A DNA stretch of 64,000 bases, taken from contig DXMF01000037.1 in assembly GCA_019414345.1 (NCBI GenBank), positions 1 through 64,000 of the forward strand, in the 5' to 3' direction. Position 1 is the first letter of the stretch. The number at the start of each line of letters is the position of its first letter. Under the pieces are notes generated by a model. The model searched no databases. It was not told the DNA's origin and was given only the letters and a program-made list of their open reading frames with translations. Position numbers and translations under genes: made by a program. Shown piece by piece: positions 16,565 to 24,623 of this stretch. Source of the DNA: Collinsella sp. GTDB lineage: Bacteria > Actinomycetota > Coriobacteriia > Coriobacteriales > Coriobacteriaceae.

Positions 16565-17664
16565 GCGGATGCGTCTCCCTTCTGGCCGAGGCCCTCGGCA
16601 ATGAGTTCATGGAAAGTGGAAAGCGGCGTGCGGTCGATGCTGCAGCGGCCAATGCCGTGCGGAATCACCAGGTCGATAGTGTCACCGGCACGTTTTTTGT
16701 CGTGCAGCGCCTCGGCAAAGATGGCGTCGGCATCTTGGTCGCAGCGGGTCTTGAGGCCATGGCGGGCGCAGAGCTCCTCAATACGACCGGGCAGTGCAGC
16801 ATCGCAAACGCCGTGCAGGGCCGCGGCGCGCGTGATGATACCCATGCCGATCGAAACGCAGTTGCCGTGTCCGAGCTCAAAGTGCTCGCAGGCCTCGACG
16901 GCGTGTCCGGCGCTGTGTCCAAAGTTGAGGAGCTTGCGCTGGTTGGTTTCGCGCTCGTCGGCGACGACCACGGCGCGCTTGATGTCGATATTGCGGGCGA
17001 TGATGAGCGCTACGCGGGCCACATCGCGGTTGAGCAGCTCCAGCGTGAGCGGGGTCTTCTCCAGCTCGGCGAAAAGCTCTGGGTCGGCGATCACGGCGTG
17101 CTTGACGACCTCGCCACAGCCGTCGGCGAACTGCTCGGGCGTGAGGGTGGCCAGGCACCCCACGTCGGCGATAACCACATTCGGCTGCCAAAAGGCGCCG
17201 GCCAGGTTCTTGCCGGCAGCCAGGTCGATGGCGGTCTTGCCACCCACCGACGAATCCACCATGGCGAGCAGGCTCGTCGGGATCTGCACAAACTTGCAGC
17301 CGCGCATGTAGGTGGCGGCCACAAAGCCCGTCACGTCGCCCACGACGCCGCCGCCGAGCGCCACGATAACGTCGGAGCGCGAAAGCTCGTGCTCGGCCAC
17401 AAACTCCAAAATGGCAACATAGGTTTCGGCGCGCTTATGGGCCTCGCCGGCCTCGAAGGTGCAGATGCTCACCTCGTAGCCTGACGCCTCCAGGCTCTGC
17501 TTAACGGGCATCTGGTAAAGCGGGCCCACGTTGGTGTCCGTCACGATGACGGCCTTGGTGCCGCCGGCAGTGGCGCGCACGAGCGGTCCCGCCTGCTCCA
17601 GCAAAAACGTGCCAACATGCACCTGGTAGGGGCGTGCAGTGTCGATATCGATGGTAATCGCCAT
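16558..17664 (-). CDS. aroB: 3-dehydroquinate synthase AroB
   Basis: Cyclises DAHP to 3-dehydroquinate using NAD and a divalent metal. The motifs ALGGGVVGDVTGFVAATYMRG, QIPTSLLAMVDSSVGGKTAID and NFGHSAGHAVE (a metal-ligand His region) are intact, and the length of 368 aa is normal. The gene follows tyrA with a 36-base gap and overlaps aroA by 7 bases. It belongs to the contiguous leftward aro run beginning at aroF. Confidence 0.97.
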   Translation of the reverse strand: MAITIDIDTARPYQVHVGTFLLEQAGPLVRATAGGTKAVIVTDTNVGPLYQMPVKQSLEASGYEVSICTFEAGEAHKRAETYVAILEFVAEHELSRSDVIVALGGGVVGDVTGFVAATYMRGCKFVQIPTSLLAMVDSSVGGKTAIDLAAGKNLAGAFWQPNVVIADVGCLATLTPEQFADGCGEVVKHAVIADPELFAELEKTPLTLELLNRDVARVALIIARNIDIKRAVVVADERETNQRKLLNFGHSAGHAVEACEHFELGHGNCVSIGMGIITRAAALHGVCDAALPGRIEELCARHGLKTRCDQDADAIFAEALHDKKRAGDTIDLVIPHGIGRCSIDRTPLSTFHELIAEGLGQKGDASAC

Positions 17665-17700
17665 AAGCTATGGTCCTTTCGACCTGGCGTGATAGGTGGT

Positions 17701-18615
17701 CTAGTGGGAGGCCTCGTCGTCGAGTGCGCGCTTAATGCGGTCGCCCTCGGCAAGGAGATTCTCCAGATAGCGCTGGTCGCGGTCCTTAAGGGCGCGGCTG
17801 TAGGCGCCGAGCGATTCGATAAGATGGTCGATCTCGAAGGCGAGCGCGTCGGCGTCGTCGATCATGAGCTCGGACCACATTTGCGGGTTGAGGTGCGCCA
17901 CACGGGTGAGATCGCGATAGCTACCGGCCGAAAAGCCGTGGTGGACCTGGGCAGTGGGGCTTTTGACGTAGGCGTTGGATACCACGTGCGCAAGCTGGCT
18001 CGTGAAGGCGATGACGCGGTCGTGCTCGGCGGCGCTGGTCACGCTGAACTTGCCAAAGCCCAGGGGGCGCACCATCTCGCGCACCTGGCCCAAAAGCTCC
18101 AGCTTAAGTGTATCGTCCACCGCGGGTGGCACGAGCACGAGCGGGGCGCCCTGGAACAGGTCGGCGCGGGAGTGCGCATAGCCCGAGTACTGCGTGCCCG
18201 CCATGGGGTGCGCACCCACAAAGTAAAAGCCGTGCTCGCGGGCTAGCTCAAAGGCGCGCTCGCACACGATGCCCTTGACGCCCACCGTGTCGATCACCAC
18301 GGGGCCCATGATGGCCTCGGTGTCGGTGGCGTCGGCGAGCGCCTGGGCGTGCGCCTCGAGCCACTCGATGCATGCCTCGGGATAGCAGGCAAGGACGATG
18401 ATGTCGCATTCGCCGAGCGTCTTGTCGTTAAGCTCTCCGGCGACAGTGCCCATGCTGGCGGCCGTCATGACATCGTCATCGGGGTCCCAGGCCAGCACGC
18501 GGACGCCCGCCTGCGCATAGCCGCGGGCAAAGCTGCCGCCGATGAGGCCCAGGCCGACGATGCCGGCGCACTTGGGGCCGCCCTGGTTAACGCGCGCGTT
18601 TCTCACTGTACCCAT
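17701..18615 (-). CDS. tyrA: Prephenate dehydrogenase TyrA
   Basis: Oxidative decarboxylation of prephenate to 4-hydroxyphenylpyruvate for tyrosine. The Rossmann loop GIVGLGLIGGSFARG is at about residues 18-32, and GAHPMAGTQYSGY contributes catalytic residues. HDRVIAFTSQLAHVVSNA marks the helical dimerisation domain. The 304-aa length leaves no room for an ACT domain, so tyrosine feedback on this enzyme is less obvious than for PheA. Arogenate specificity cannot be excluded from sequence alone. It starts 3 bases after the aroF stop. Confidence 0.94.
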   Translation of the reverse strand: MGTVRNARVNQGGPKCAGIVGLGLIGGSFARGYAQAGVRVLAWDPDDDVMTAASMGTVAGELNDKTLGECDIIVLACYPEACIEWLEAHAQALADATDTEAIMGPVVIDTVGVKGIVCERAFELAREHGFYFVGAHPMAGTQYSGYAHSRADLFQGAPLVLVPPAVDDTLKLELLGQVREMVRPLGFGKFSVTSAAEHDRVIAFTSQLAHVVSNAYVKSPTAQVHHGFSAGSYRDLTRVAHLNPQMWSELMIDDADALAFEIDHLIESLGAYSRALKDRDQRYLENLLAEGDRIKRALDDEASH

Positions 18616-18618
18616 GGG

Positions 18619-19641
18619 CTACTCCATGGTCTCATGGCAGACAACCTCGCGAATGGCTCGGATGCGGCGCATGGTGTCGTCGAACTGATCGGGGGTGAGG
18701 GCCTGAGCGCCGTCGGACCATGCGCGGCTGGGCTCGTCGTGGACCTCGATCTCTAGGCCGTTGGCACCGCAGGCGGTCGCGGCGAGCGCCATGGGCTCAA
18801 CGTAGCGGGTGTAGCCGGTGGCGTGGCTGGGGTCGGCGACGACGGGCAGGTGCGACAGGTGGTGCAGCACCGGCACGGCATTGAGGTCGAAGGTGTTGCG
18901 GGTGCGGGTCTCGAAGGTGCGGATGCCGCGCTCGCACAGGATGACGTTGTCGTTGCCCTCGCTCATGATGTACTCGGCGGCCATGAGCAGCTCATCGATC
19001 GTGCCGGACATGCCGCGCTTAAGCAAGATCGGAGTCTTGGTCTTGCCGACCTCTTTGAGCAGAGGGAAGTTCTGGGCGTTGCGGGCGCCGATCTGCATGA
19101 CGTCGATCTTCTTGTCCAGGAAGACCTGCACGTCGCGCGGGTCCATGATCTCGGTGACGATCGGCATGTCGAGCTCGGCAGACGCCTCGCACAGCAGGTC
19201 CAGACCGGCGGGGCCCATGCCCTGGTAGGCGTACGGGGAAGTGCGGGGCTTGTAGGCACCGCCGCGCAGCATCGTGGCACCGGCGGCCTTCACGCGGCGG
19301 GCGATGCGGATGAGGTTCTCGCCCTCGACGGAGCACGGGCCGGCGATGACCTGGAACTGATCGCCGCCGATCTTGACGCCGTGGCCGCAGTCGATGACGG
19401 AGTCCTCGGGGTGGAACTTGCGGTTGGCGCGCTTGAACGGCTCGGAGACGCGCTGCACGCGCTCGACGACATCCATGGACTCGAGCAGGAATGGGTCGAT
19501 CTTGGTCGTATCGCCCACCAGGCCGATGATCGTCTCATTCTCGCCGCGCGAGACATCGGTTTTCAGGCCCTTTTTCTCAATCCAGCTGACGATATGGCTG
19601 ACGGCCTCGTCGCTGGCGCTCTCTTTTAAAATTGCAATCAT
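18619..19641 (-). CDS. aroF: DAHP synthase (type I-beta, AroF)
   Basis: Condenses PEP and erythrose-4-phosphate into DAHP, the entry reaction of the shikimate pathway. An N-terminal ferredoxin-like regulatory domain of about 90 residues (MIAILKESASDEAVSHIV) precedes the TIM barrel with AGPCSVE, LRGGAYKPRTSPYAYQG and DPSHATG. This N-terminal domain is known to mediate tyrosine/phenylalanine or prephenate inhibition in the Thermotoga/Bacillus group; here that is inferred. The start ATG 19641 has AGGTGAGAGG upstream and gives 340 aa. It is the first gene of the aro run and is preceded by a leader with a hairpin and a short open frame. Confidence 0.95.
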   Translation of the reverse strand: MIAILKESASDEAVSHIVSWIEKKGLKTDVSRGENETIIGLVGDTTKIDPFLLESMDVVERVQRVSEPFKRANRKFHPEDSVIDCGHGVKIGGDQFQVIAGPCSVEGENLIRIARRVKAAGATMLRGGAYKPRTSPYAYQGMGPAGLDLLCEASAELDMPIVTEIMDPRDVQVFLDKKIDVMQIGARNAQNFPLLKEVGKTKTPILLKRGMSGTIDELLMAAEYIMSEGNDNVILCERGIRTFETRTRNTFDLNAVPVLHHLSHLPVVADPSHATGYTRYVEPMALAATACGANGLEIEVHDEPSRAWSDGAQALTPDQFDDTMRRIRAIREVVCHETME

Positions 19642-19651
19642 GGTGTGCCTC

Positions 19652-19714
19652 TCACCTCGATGGATAACCCTTGCAAAAACGGCCCGCATCGCGAGCCGTG
19701 TACATATGGTGCAT
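19652..19714 (-). CDS. Possible 20-codon leader peptide upstream of aroF
   Basis: A short frame reads MHHMYTARDAGRFCKGYPSR and stops inside the aroF ribosome-binding region. The intrinsic hairpin at 19679-19699 lies within it. It contains two Tyr and one Phe codon, products of this operon, but no run of them, and no clear ribosome site was identified. It may be a regulatory leader peptide or chance. Confidence 0.3.
   Translation of the reverse strand: MHHMYTARDAGRFCKGYPSR
19675..19699 (-). terminator. Candidate attenuator hairpin in the aroF leader
   Basis: On the minus strand a 9-bp stem (19699-19691 with 19687-19679, one G-U pair), loop GAT, is followed by five T (19679-19675). It lies 38 bases upstream of the aroF start, so transcription would have to pass it to express the aro genes, as expected for an attenuator. 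Confidence 0.6.
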
Positions 19715-19804
19715 GAGAGTTTATACTATCTGACTCGCTTTTGCCTTCTAAAGTGGGCCGTTGAGCCGCGTCTTCCTCGGAATTGCAAAGCTTTTTCTTT
19801 TATT

Positions 19805-19834
19805 TTGATAGCCCGTGGTGTACTTGGGTATAAT
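19805..19834 (+). promoter_or_regulatory. Promoter of tRNA-Arg(CCG)
   Basis: TTGATA (19805-19810), an 18-base spacer and TATAAT (19829-19834), ending 11 bases before the mature tRNA. A strong sigma-70-type match. Confidence 0.8.
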
Positions 19835-19845
19835 GCCAAACGTTG

Positions 19846-19922
19846 GCCCTATTAGCTCAGGGGATTAGAGCGTCTGCCTCCGGAGCAGAAGGCCGTTGGT
19901 TCGAATCCAACATGGGGCACCA
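19846..19922 (+). tRNA. tRNA-Arg (CCG)
   Basis: A 77-base cloverleaf including an encoded CCA. The acceptor arms GCCCTAT and ATGGGGC pair with one T-G wobble. The anticodon stem is TCTGC/GCAGA and the loop CTCCGGA gives anticodon CCG. The T-arm contains GGTTCGAATCC. Confidence 0.95.
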
Positions 19923-19933
19923 TCGAACGTGAG

Positions 19934-19968
19934 ACCGTCCGAACCTCGCATGGTCCGGGCGGTTTTTC
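19934..19968 (+). terminator. Terminator between tRNA-Arg(CCG) and the P-type ATPase
   Basis: An 8-bp stem (19934-19941 with 19956-19963, one G-U pair) and a run of five T. It ends only about 30 bases before the ATPase start. Confidence 0.75.
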
Positions 19969-19998
19969 TTATACCGACGCGACGTGATGGGACGTGGT

Positions 19999-22716
19999 AT
20001 GGCAGCAACGGATATCGAGCGCGGACTCTCGACCGCCGAGGTCGAGGAGCGCATCGCCGCCGGTAAGATCAACCGCAACATGGAGCTCAAGACCAAGTCG
20101 GTCAAAGAGCTCATCATCGAGAACCTCTGCACGCTGTTCAATTTGATCAACGTGATCTTGGCGTTCCTGGTCATTTTGACCGGTTCGTTTAAGAATTTGA
20201 CGTTCCTGTTCGTGGTGTTCCTCAATACCGCTATTGGCGTCATTCAGTCCATGCGTTCCAAGAAGATGGTCGATAAGCTCACGCTGCTGACCTCCAAGAA
20301 GGCCATCGCGGTGCGTGACGGCTCCGAGGTGGAGCTCGACCTGGACCAGATCGTGCTCGACGACATCATCCGCCTGGGGCGCGGCGACCAGATTCCCGCT
20401 GACGCCGTGGTGGTTTCGGGCGAGGCGCTCGTGAACGAGAGTCTGCTGACGGGCGAGAGCGACCTTATTAAGAAACAGCCCGGTTCCGAGCTCATGAGCG
20501 GCAGCTTTATCGACTCGGGCCTGCTGCGCGCCCGCGTGATCCATGTCGGCGCCGACAACTACGTGGCCAAAATTAATAACGAGGCCAAGTACGTCAAAAA
20601 GGTCAATTCCGAGATCATGAACGCGCTTAACGCCATCGTGCGCTTTGCGAGCATCATCATGATCCCGCTCGGTTTGGCGTTGTTTGCCTCGAGTGTGAGC
20701 GAGCTGTGGGATGCCGCGGGAACCCCGGGCGATAGCGCGCTTTCGTGGTGCTTCTCCGAGCTGTTGGCTGGTCATGTGCCTTCGTCGGCGCTGCTGTCCA
20801 CGGTGGGCGCCCTGCTGGGCATGATCCCGCAAGGCCTGGTGCTTCTGACCTCGTCGGTGCTCGCCATCGCCACGGTGCGCCTGGCCCGCCGCAAGGTGCT
20901 GGCGCAGCAGCTTTACTGCATCGAGACGCTCGCTCGCGTCGACGTGCTGTGCCTGGACAAGACGGGCACCATCACGTCGGGTCGCATGGAGGTCGAGGGT
21001 ACGTATCCGCTGCCGGTCGAGGGTATGGGTGCGGGGGAGGGCGACGCCGCCGTTCCCGTCGATACCACGGTGCTCGATTTTGCTCTGGCTAACGTCGCAC
21101 GTGCGACCTCGGCCGATGCCAACGAGACCTGTCAGGCGCTGCTCAACTATTACGCCGACCGTCCGGTCGAGGTGTCCGAGCCGCTGTCGGTCATTCCGTT
21201 CTCGTCTTCCAAAAAGTGGAGCGGCGCGTCGTTTGCACAGGGCTCCTATGTGATGGGTGCGGCGCAGTTTGTGCTCTCTGATCGTGCGTTTGCCCAGGTC
21301 GAGAACCGTGTCGCCGAGCTTGCCGATACCTGCCGCGTGCTCGTGGTGGCGCGCGTGGACGGCTTTACGCCCGATGGCGATATGGTGGGCGAGGCCGAGC
21401 CCGTGGGCTTTGTGACCATCCGCGACGAGATTCGTACCTCGGCGGCCGAGACCATCGGCTACTTTAACGAGCAGGGCGTGACGCTCAACGTGATCAGTGG
21501 CGACGACCCGCGTACGGTGTCGTCGATCGCGCGCGTGGTGGGCGTGCCGGGGGCGGACGCTTATGTGGACGCCACGACGCTCGATACGCCGGCCAAGCTC
21601 GATGCCGCAGTGGACCGCTACCATGTCTTTGGTCGTGTGACCCCGCAGCAGAAGCGCGAGCTCGTGCAGGCGCTCAAGCGCCGCGAGCACACCGTGGCCA
21701 TGACAGGCGACGGCGTCAACGACGTGCTGGCGCTCAAGGAGGCCGACTGCTCCGTGGCCATGGCGGCCGGCTCCGATGCCGCGCGTAACGTGGCCGAGAT
21801 CGTGCTCGTCGACAACGACTTTGCCTCGATGCCCGCCGTGGTGGCCGAGGGCCGTCGCTCCATCAACAACCTGCAGCGTTCGGCTTCGCTGTTCCTGACT
21901 AAGACGCTGTTCTCGATGGGCCTGGCGGCGCTGTGCATCGCGCTGCCGCCGTACCCTTTCGAGCCGATTCAGATGACGCTCATCAACTTCTTCTGCATCG
22001 GCGCGCCGGGCTTTGTGTTGGGCCTGGAGCCCAACAATGCTCGCGTGAAGGGGTCGTTCCTGACGAACGTGCTCAAGCGGGCACTGCCGGCGTCGATTGC
22101 GGTCATTTTGGCCGCGGCGCTCGATATCTTTGTGGCGCGCGTGTTTGGCTTTAGCCAGCTCACGCTGTCTACGATGTGCCTGCTTTCGTCGTGCGCGGTG
22201 AGCGTCAGCCTGATCTGGCGCATCTCGCAGCCTCTCACGCCCTTACGTGTGGTGCTCTTCGTGTTTGTTGTCGCCGGCATCCTGGTGGGCGTTATCGGAT
22301 TCCCGGAGCTGCTGTCTATTGCCAACCTGTCGATGGGCCAGATGGTAATCTTGGCTGTCATCGTGGTCTTTACCTGCTCGGTGTTCTTTAAGCTCGCCAC
22401 GATGATGGATTCGCTCAAGCCGCGTCGTCGTCATGCCGCAACTGGTTTTGGCCGCGGTGTGCGCGTCCACCTGGGTCGCGGTGGCGGCAAGGTGAGCTCG
22501 ACGGGTTCGACGGCCGAGCGTTTTGCCAAGCGCGTCGCCGCCGACATGGCGCAGCGCCGCGAAGATCGCACCGCTCGCGAGGCCGAGGCCCGCGCACTCG
22601 AGGGCGTGGCCCAGGCCCAGCCCAAGAAAAAGAAGGGTAGCGGAGCCAAGCGCTCTCGCGTAACCAAGTCCGCCCAAGGCATCAAAGTCTCGATGCCGAG
22701 CAAAAAGAAGAAGTAA
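19999..22716 (+). CDS. CtpE-like cation-transporting P-type ATPase
   Basis: A membrane cation pump of 905 aa. The actuator motif TGES is at 151-154, the phosphorylated Asp320 is in DKTGT, and the hinge motif TGDGVND ends at about 575. The M4 region GMIPQGLVLLTSSVLA, just before the phosphorylation site, resembles the CtpE/CaxP-type Ca2+ exporters, so calcium is the favoured but unproven substrate. There is no N-terminal heavy-metal domain. About ten membrane segments are expected. An unusual Lys/Arg-rich tail of about 100 residues (from about 806, ending in KKKK) follows the last helix. The start is uncertain: ATG 19999 has GGGA upstream, while GTG 19984 and ATG 19987 are also in frame. Confidence 0.9.
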   Translation: MAATDIERGLSTAEVEERIAAGKINRNMELKTKSVKELIIENLCTLFNLINVILAFLVILTGSFKNLTFLFVVFLNTAIGVIQSMRSKKMVDKLTLLTSKKAIAVRDGSEVELDLDQIVLDDIIRLGRGDQIPADAVVVSGEALVNESLLTGESDLIKKQPGSELMSGSFIDSGLLRARVIHVGADNYVAKINNEAKYVKKVNSEIMNALNAIVRFASIIMIPLGLALFASSVSELWDAAGTPGDSALSWCFSELLAGHVPSSALLSTVGALLGMIPQGLVLLTSSVLAIATVRLARRKVLAQQLYCIETLARVDVLCLDKTGTITSGRMEVEGTYPLPVEGMGAGEGDAAVPVDTTVLDFALANVARATSADANETCQALLNYYADRPVEVSEPLSVIPFSSSKKWSGASFAQGSYVMGAAQFVLSDRAFAQVENRVAELADTCRVLVVARVDGFTPDGDMVGEAEPVGFVTIRDEIRTSAAETIGYFNEQGVTLNVISGDDPRTVSSIARVVGVPGADAYVDATTLDTPAKLDAAVDRYHVFGRVTPQQKRELVQALKRREHTVAMTGDGVNDVLALKEADCSVAMAAGSDAARNVAEIVLVDNDFASMPAVVAEGRRSINNLQRSASLFLTKTLFSMGLAALCIALPPYPFEPIQMTLINFFCIGAPGFVLGLEPNNARVKGSFLTNVLKRALPASIAVILAAALDIFVARVFGFSQLTLSTMCLLSSCAVSVSLIWRISQPLTPLRVVLFVFVVAGILVGVIGFPELLSIANLSMGQMVILAVIVVFTCSVFFKLATMMDSLKPRRRHAATGFGRGVRVHLGRGGGKVSSTGSTAERFAKRVAADMAQRREDRTAREAEARALEGVAQAQPKKKKGSGAKRSRVTKSAQGIKVSMPSKKKK

Positions 22717-22819
22717 CTACGCGCCCTGGCGATGTTGAATTGGTGCCTTGCTCCTGTAGGGCCGTGGCGATGTTATGCTCTAACCTCGATTATTTGAATT
22801 GCTTCGAAAAGAGGATGCC

Positions 22820-23962
22820 GTGATCTGCCCGCATTGCCTTAAGACTATCGAGGACGGCGCCTCGTTCTGCCCCTACTGCAACGCCTATGTGGGTCCGGGC
22901 GATGGTCCCGAGCACACCGAATTCGTGTTCTGTGAGGGCTGCGGTGCCCGTCTTTCTCCGCATGATCGTACGTGCCCCAAATGCGGACGCCCCGCTCCGG
23001 GTATCCTCTCCGAGGATGCGGCAGCATCCGACCTGGCAGCGGGCCGCACGGCGGGCTTTCCGCGCCTAACGCAAGAGCAGATCGATACCGAGGTGCCGCA
23101 TGCGCCGGCCTCTGCCGCTGCGGTGCTTTCGGACGCCGCCGACCCCAATGAGACCTGCGTGCTGCCAGCTTTCGATAAGGATTTCGGTATCCCCAAGGTC
23201 GATATTCCCACGCCCGTTTCCCTGCATGACGATGCTCAAAAACCCAAGCGCAAGGTGCACCCCGACGAGGACGCCTATCACAAGCATAAGCGTCATATTC
23301 CCAAGCCGCTCATTATCATCGCGGTCCTTGCCGTCGTGTGCGGTGGTGCCTATTGGTTCGTGACGACCGATCCCATGGGTGTTATGCCTGGCTTCTACGA
23401 CCAGTTTGGCCAAGCTGCACAAACCACCTTCCCCACGCGTCAAAAGGGCGAGGCGACTGAGGACGATACCAAGCAGGGCGATTCTGCCGAGGTGGTTCAG
23501 GAAGAAACCGTGCTCACCGATGATCAGCTCTATACCAGGCTCGATGGTCTGTATCAGACCATCGTGTCCTACGCTGACGAGGACCAGATCGGCGAGGTCA
23601 TCGATTCCTTTAACAACGGTTATCTCCGAACGCCGCTGTCCACCCGTCAGGAGCTGTCGCAGAGTGCCTACGCCCTACGCGACCAGATCAAAAAGACGCA
23701 AGATGAGCTCAACAACCTGAAAGTACAGGACGATACGGTCTATGCGGATGACATCGCCCACTTAAAGCAGCTTGCCGAGTGGATGTATGAGCGCGTCGAC
23801 GTGATCTGCCAGAGCTGGGATATCTCGCTGGCCATTCCCGATGGCGAGTCGATGAGTTCCCACCAAAGCGAGATCCTGGCGCCCATCGCGCAGGGCGGCA
23901 ACAGCGCGCTGAACCAGTACGATGCCAATGTGGGTTCCTGGAAGCCGCAGCAGCGTTCCTAA
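22820..23962 (+). CDS. Zinc-ribbon membrane protein of unknown function
   Basis: A 380-aa protein with two N-terminal zinc ribbons (CPHC...CPYC and CEGC...CPKC within the first 60 residues). A variable linker, a basic stretch with KHKRHIPK and one membrane helix (PLIIIAVLAVVCGGAYWFV, near residue 165) follow. The remaining 200 or so residues are predicted extracytoplasmic, rich in Asp, Glu and Gln, and look helical. The topology is therefore ribbons inside and sensor or scaffold outside. I do not recognise the extracellular part. The start GTG 22820 has AGAGG 5 bases upstream. Similar zinc-ribbon-plus-TM proteins are common in Firmicutes and Actinobacteria without assigned roles. Confidence 0.8.
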   Translation: MICPHCLKTIEDGASFCPYCNAYVGPGDGPEHTEFVFCEGCGARLSPHDRTCPKCGRPAPGILSEDAAASDLAAGRTAGFPRLTQEQIDTEVPHAPASAAAVLSDAADPNETCVLPAFDKDFGIPKVDIPTPVSLHDDAQKPKRKVHPDEDAYHKHKRHIPKPLIIIAVLAVVCGGAYWFVTTDPMGVMPGFYDQFGQAAQTTFPTRQKGEATEDDTKQGDSAEVVQEETVLTDDQLYTRLDGLYQTIVSYADEDQIGEVIDSFNNGYLRTPLSTRQELSQSAYALRDQIKKTQDELNNLKVQDDTVYADDIAHLKQLAEWMYERVDVICQSWDISLAIPDGESMSSHQSEILAPIAQGGNSALNQYDANVGSWKPQQRS

Positions 23963-24000
23963 AATTAGTTCGCCATAGTCGGCATAACCTACGTGCGCAA

Positions 24001-24030
24001 TTGATGTAAACCCGTGCTTATTGCTACAAT
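24001..24030 (+). promoter_or_regulatory. Candidate promoter for the cyclophilin gene
   Basis: TTGATG (24001-24006), an 18-base spacer and TACAAT (24025-24030), about 40 bases upstream of the ATG. Confidence 0.6.
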
Positions 24031-24069
24031 TCGTACAAATATGCTTTAAACGCACGAGGAAGGAACCAC

Positions 24070-24612
24070 ATGTTTGGTTTTAAGAAAGAGCTCTACACGC
24101 CCGAGTATCAGCTTGTCGGCGACGAGTGCGCCGTAATCGAGACGTCGAAGGGTACCGTCAAGGTCAAGTTTGACGGCGAGGGCGCTCCCATTCATGTCGC
24201 GAACTTCTGCGAGCTTTCCACGATGGGCTTCTATGATGGCCTTAAGTTCCATCGCTATGTGCCCGGTTTTGTTATCCAGGGCGGCGACCCCAATACCCGC
24301 GACATGTCCGGCGCCGACGTCGCTGCCGGTCTTGAGGGCCCCGACGGTATGCCCGGTACCGGTGGCCCCGGCTACTGCATCAAGGGCGAGTTTGCCACCA
24401 ATCCGCGCAACAGCCATGTCGATGGCGCCCTTGCCATGGCACGCTCCATGGACCCCGATTCCGCGGGTTCGCAGTTCTACTTCTGCCTGGGTGCCCAGCA
24501 TAACCTCGATTCCGGTTACACCGTCTTTGGTACCACGGTCGAGGGTCTCGATGTGATTTCGCAGCTGCGTGCCGGCGACGAGATCGTCCATGTCGAGATC
24601 GTTCACGAGTAA
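24070..24612 (+). CDS. Cyclophilin-type peptidyl-prolyl isomerase
   Basis: Cytoplasmic peptidyl-prolyl cis-trans isomerase of 180 aa. The cyclophilin core is intact: FYDGLKFHRYVPGFVIQGGDP (catalytic Arg in FHR), GALAMARSMDPDSAGSQFYFCLG and FGTTVEGLDV. No signal peptide is present. An insertion around GPDGMPGTGGPGY is typical of bacterial members. The start is ATG 24070 with GAGGAAGGA upstream. The next gene begins 11 bases after the stop, so the two probably form an operon. Client proteins are unknown. Confidence 0.92.
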   Translation: MFGFKKELYTPEYQLVGDECAVIETSKGTVKVKFDGEGAPIHVANFCELSTMGFYDGLKFHRYVPGFVIQGGDPNTRDMSGADVAAGLEGPDGMPGTGGPGYCIKGEFATNPRNSHVDGALAMARSMDPDSAGSQFYFCLGAQHNLDSGYTVFGTTVEGLDVISQLRAGDEIVHVEIVHE

Positions 24613-24623
24613 AGGGGACTTCC

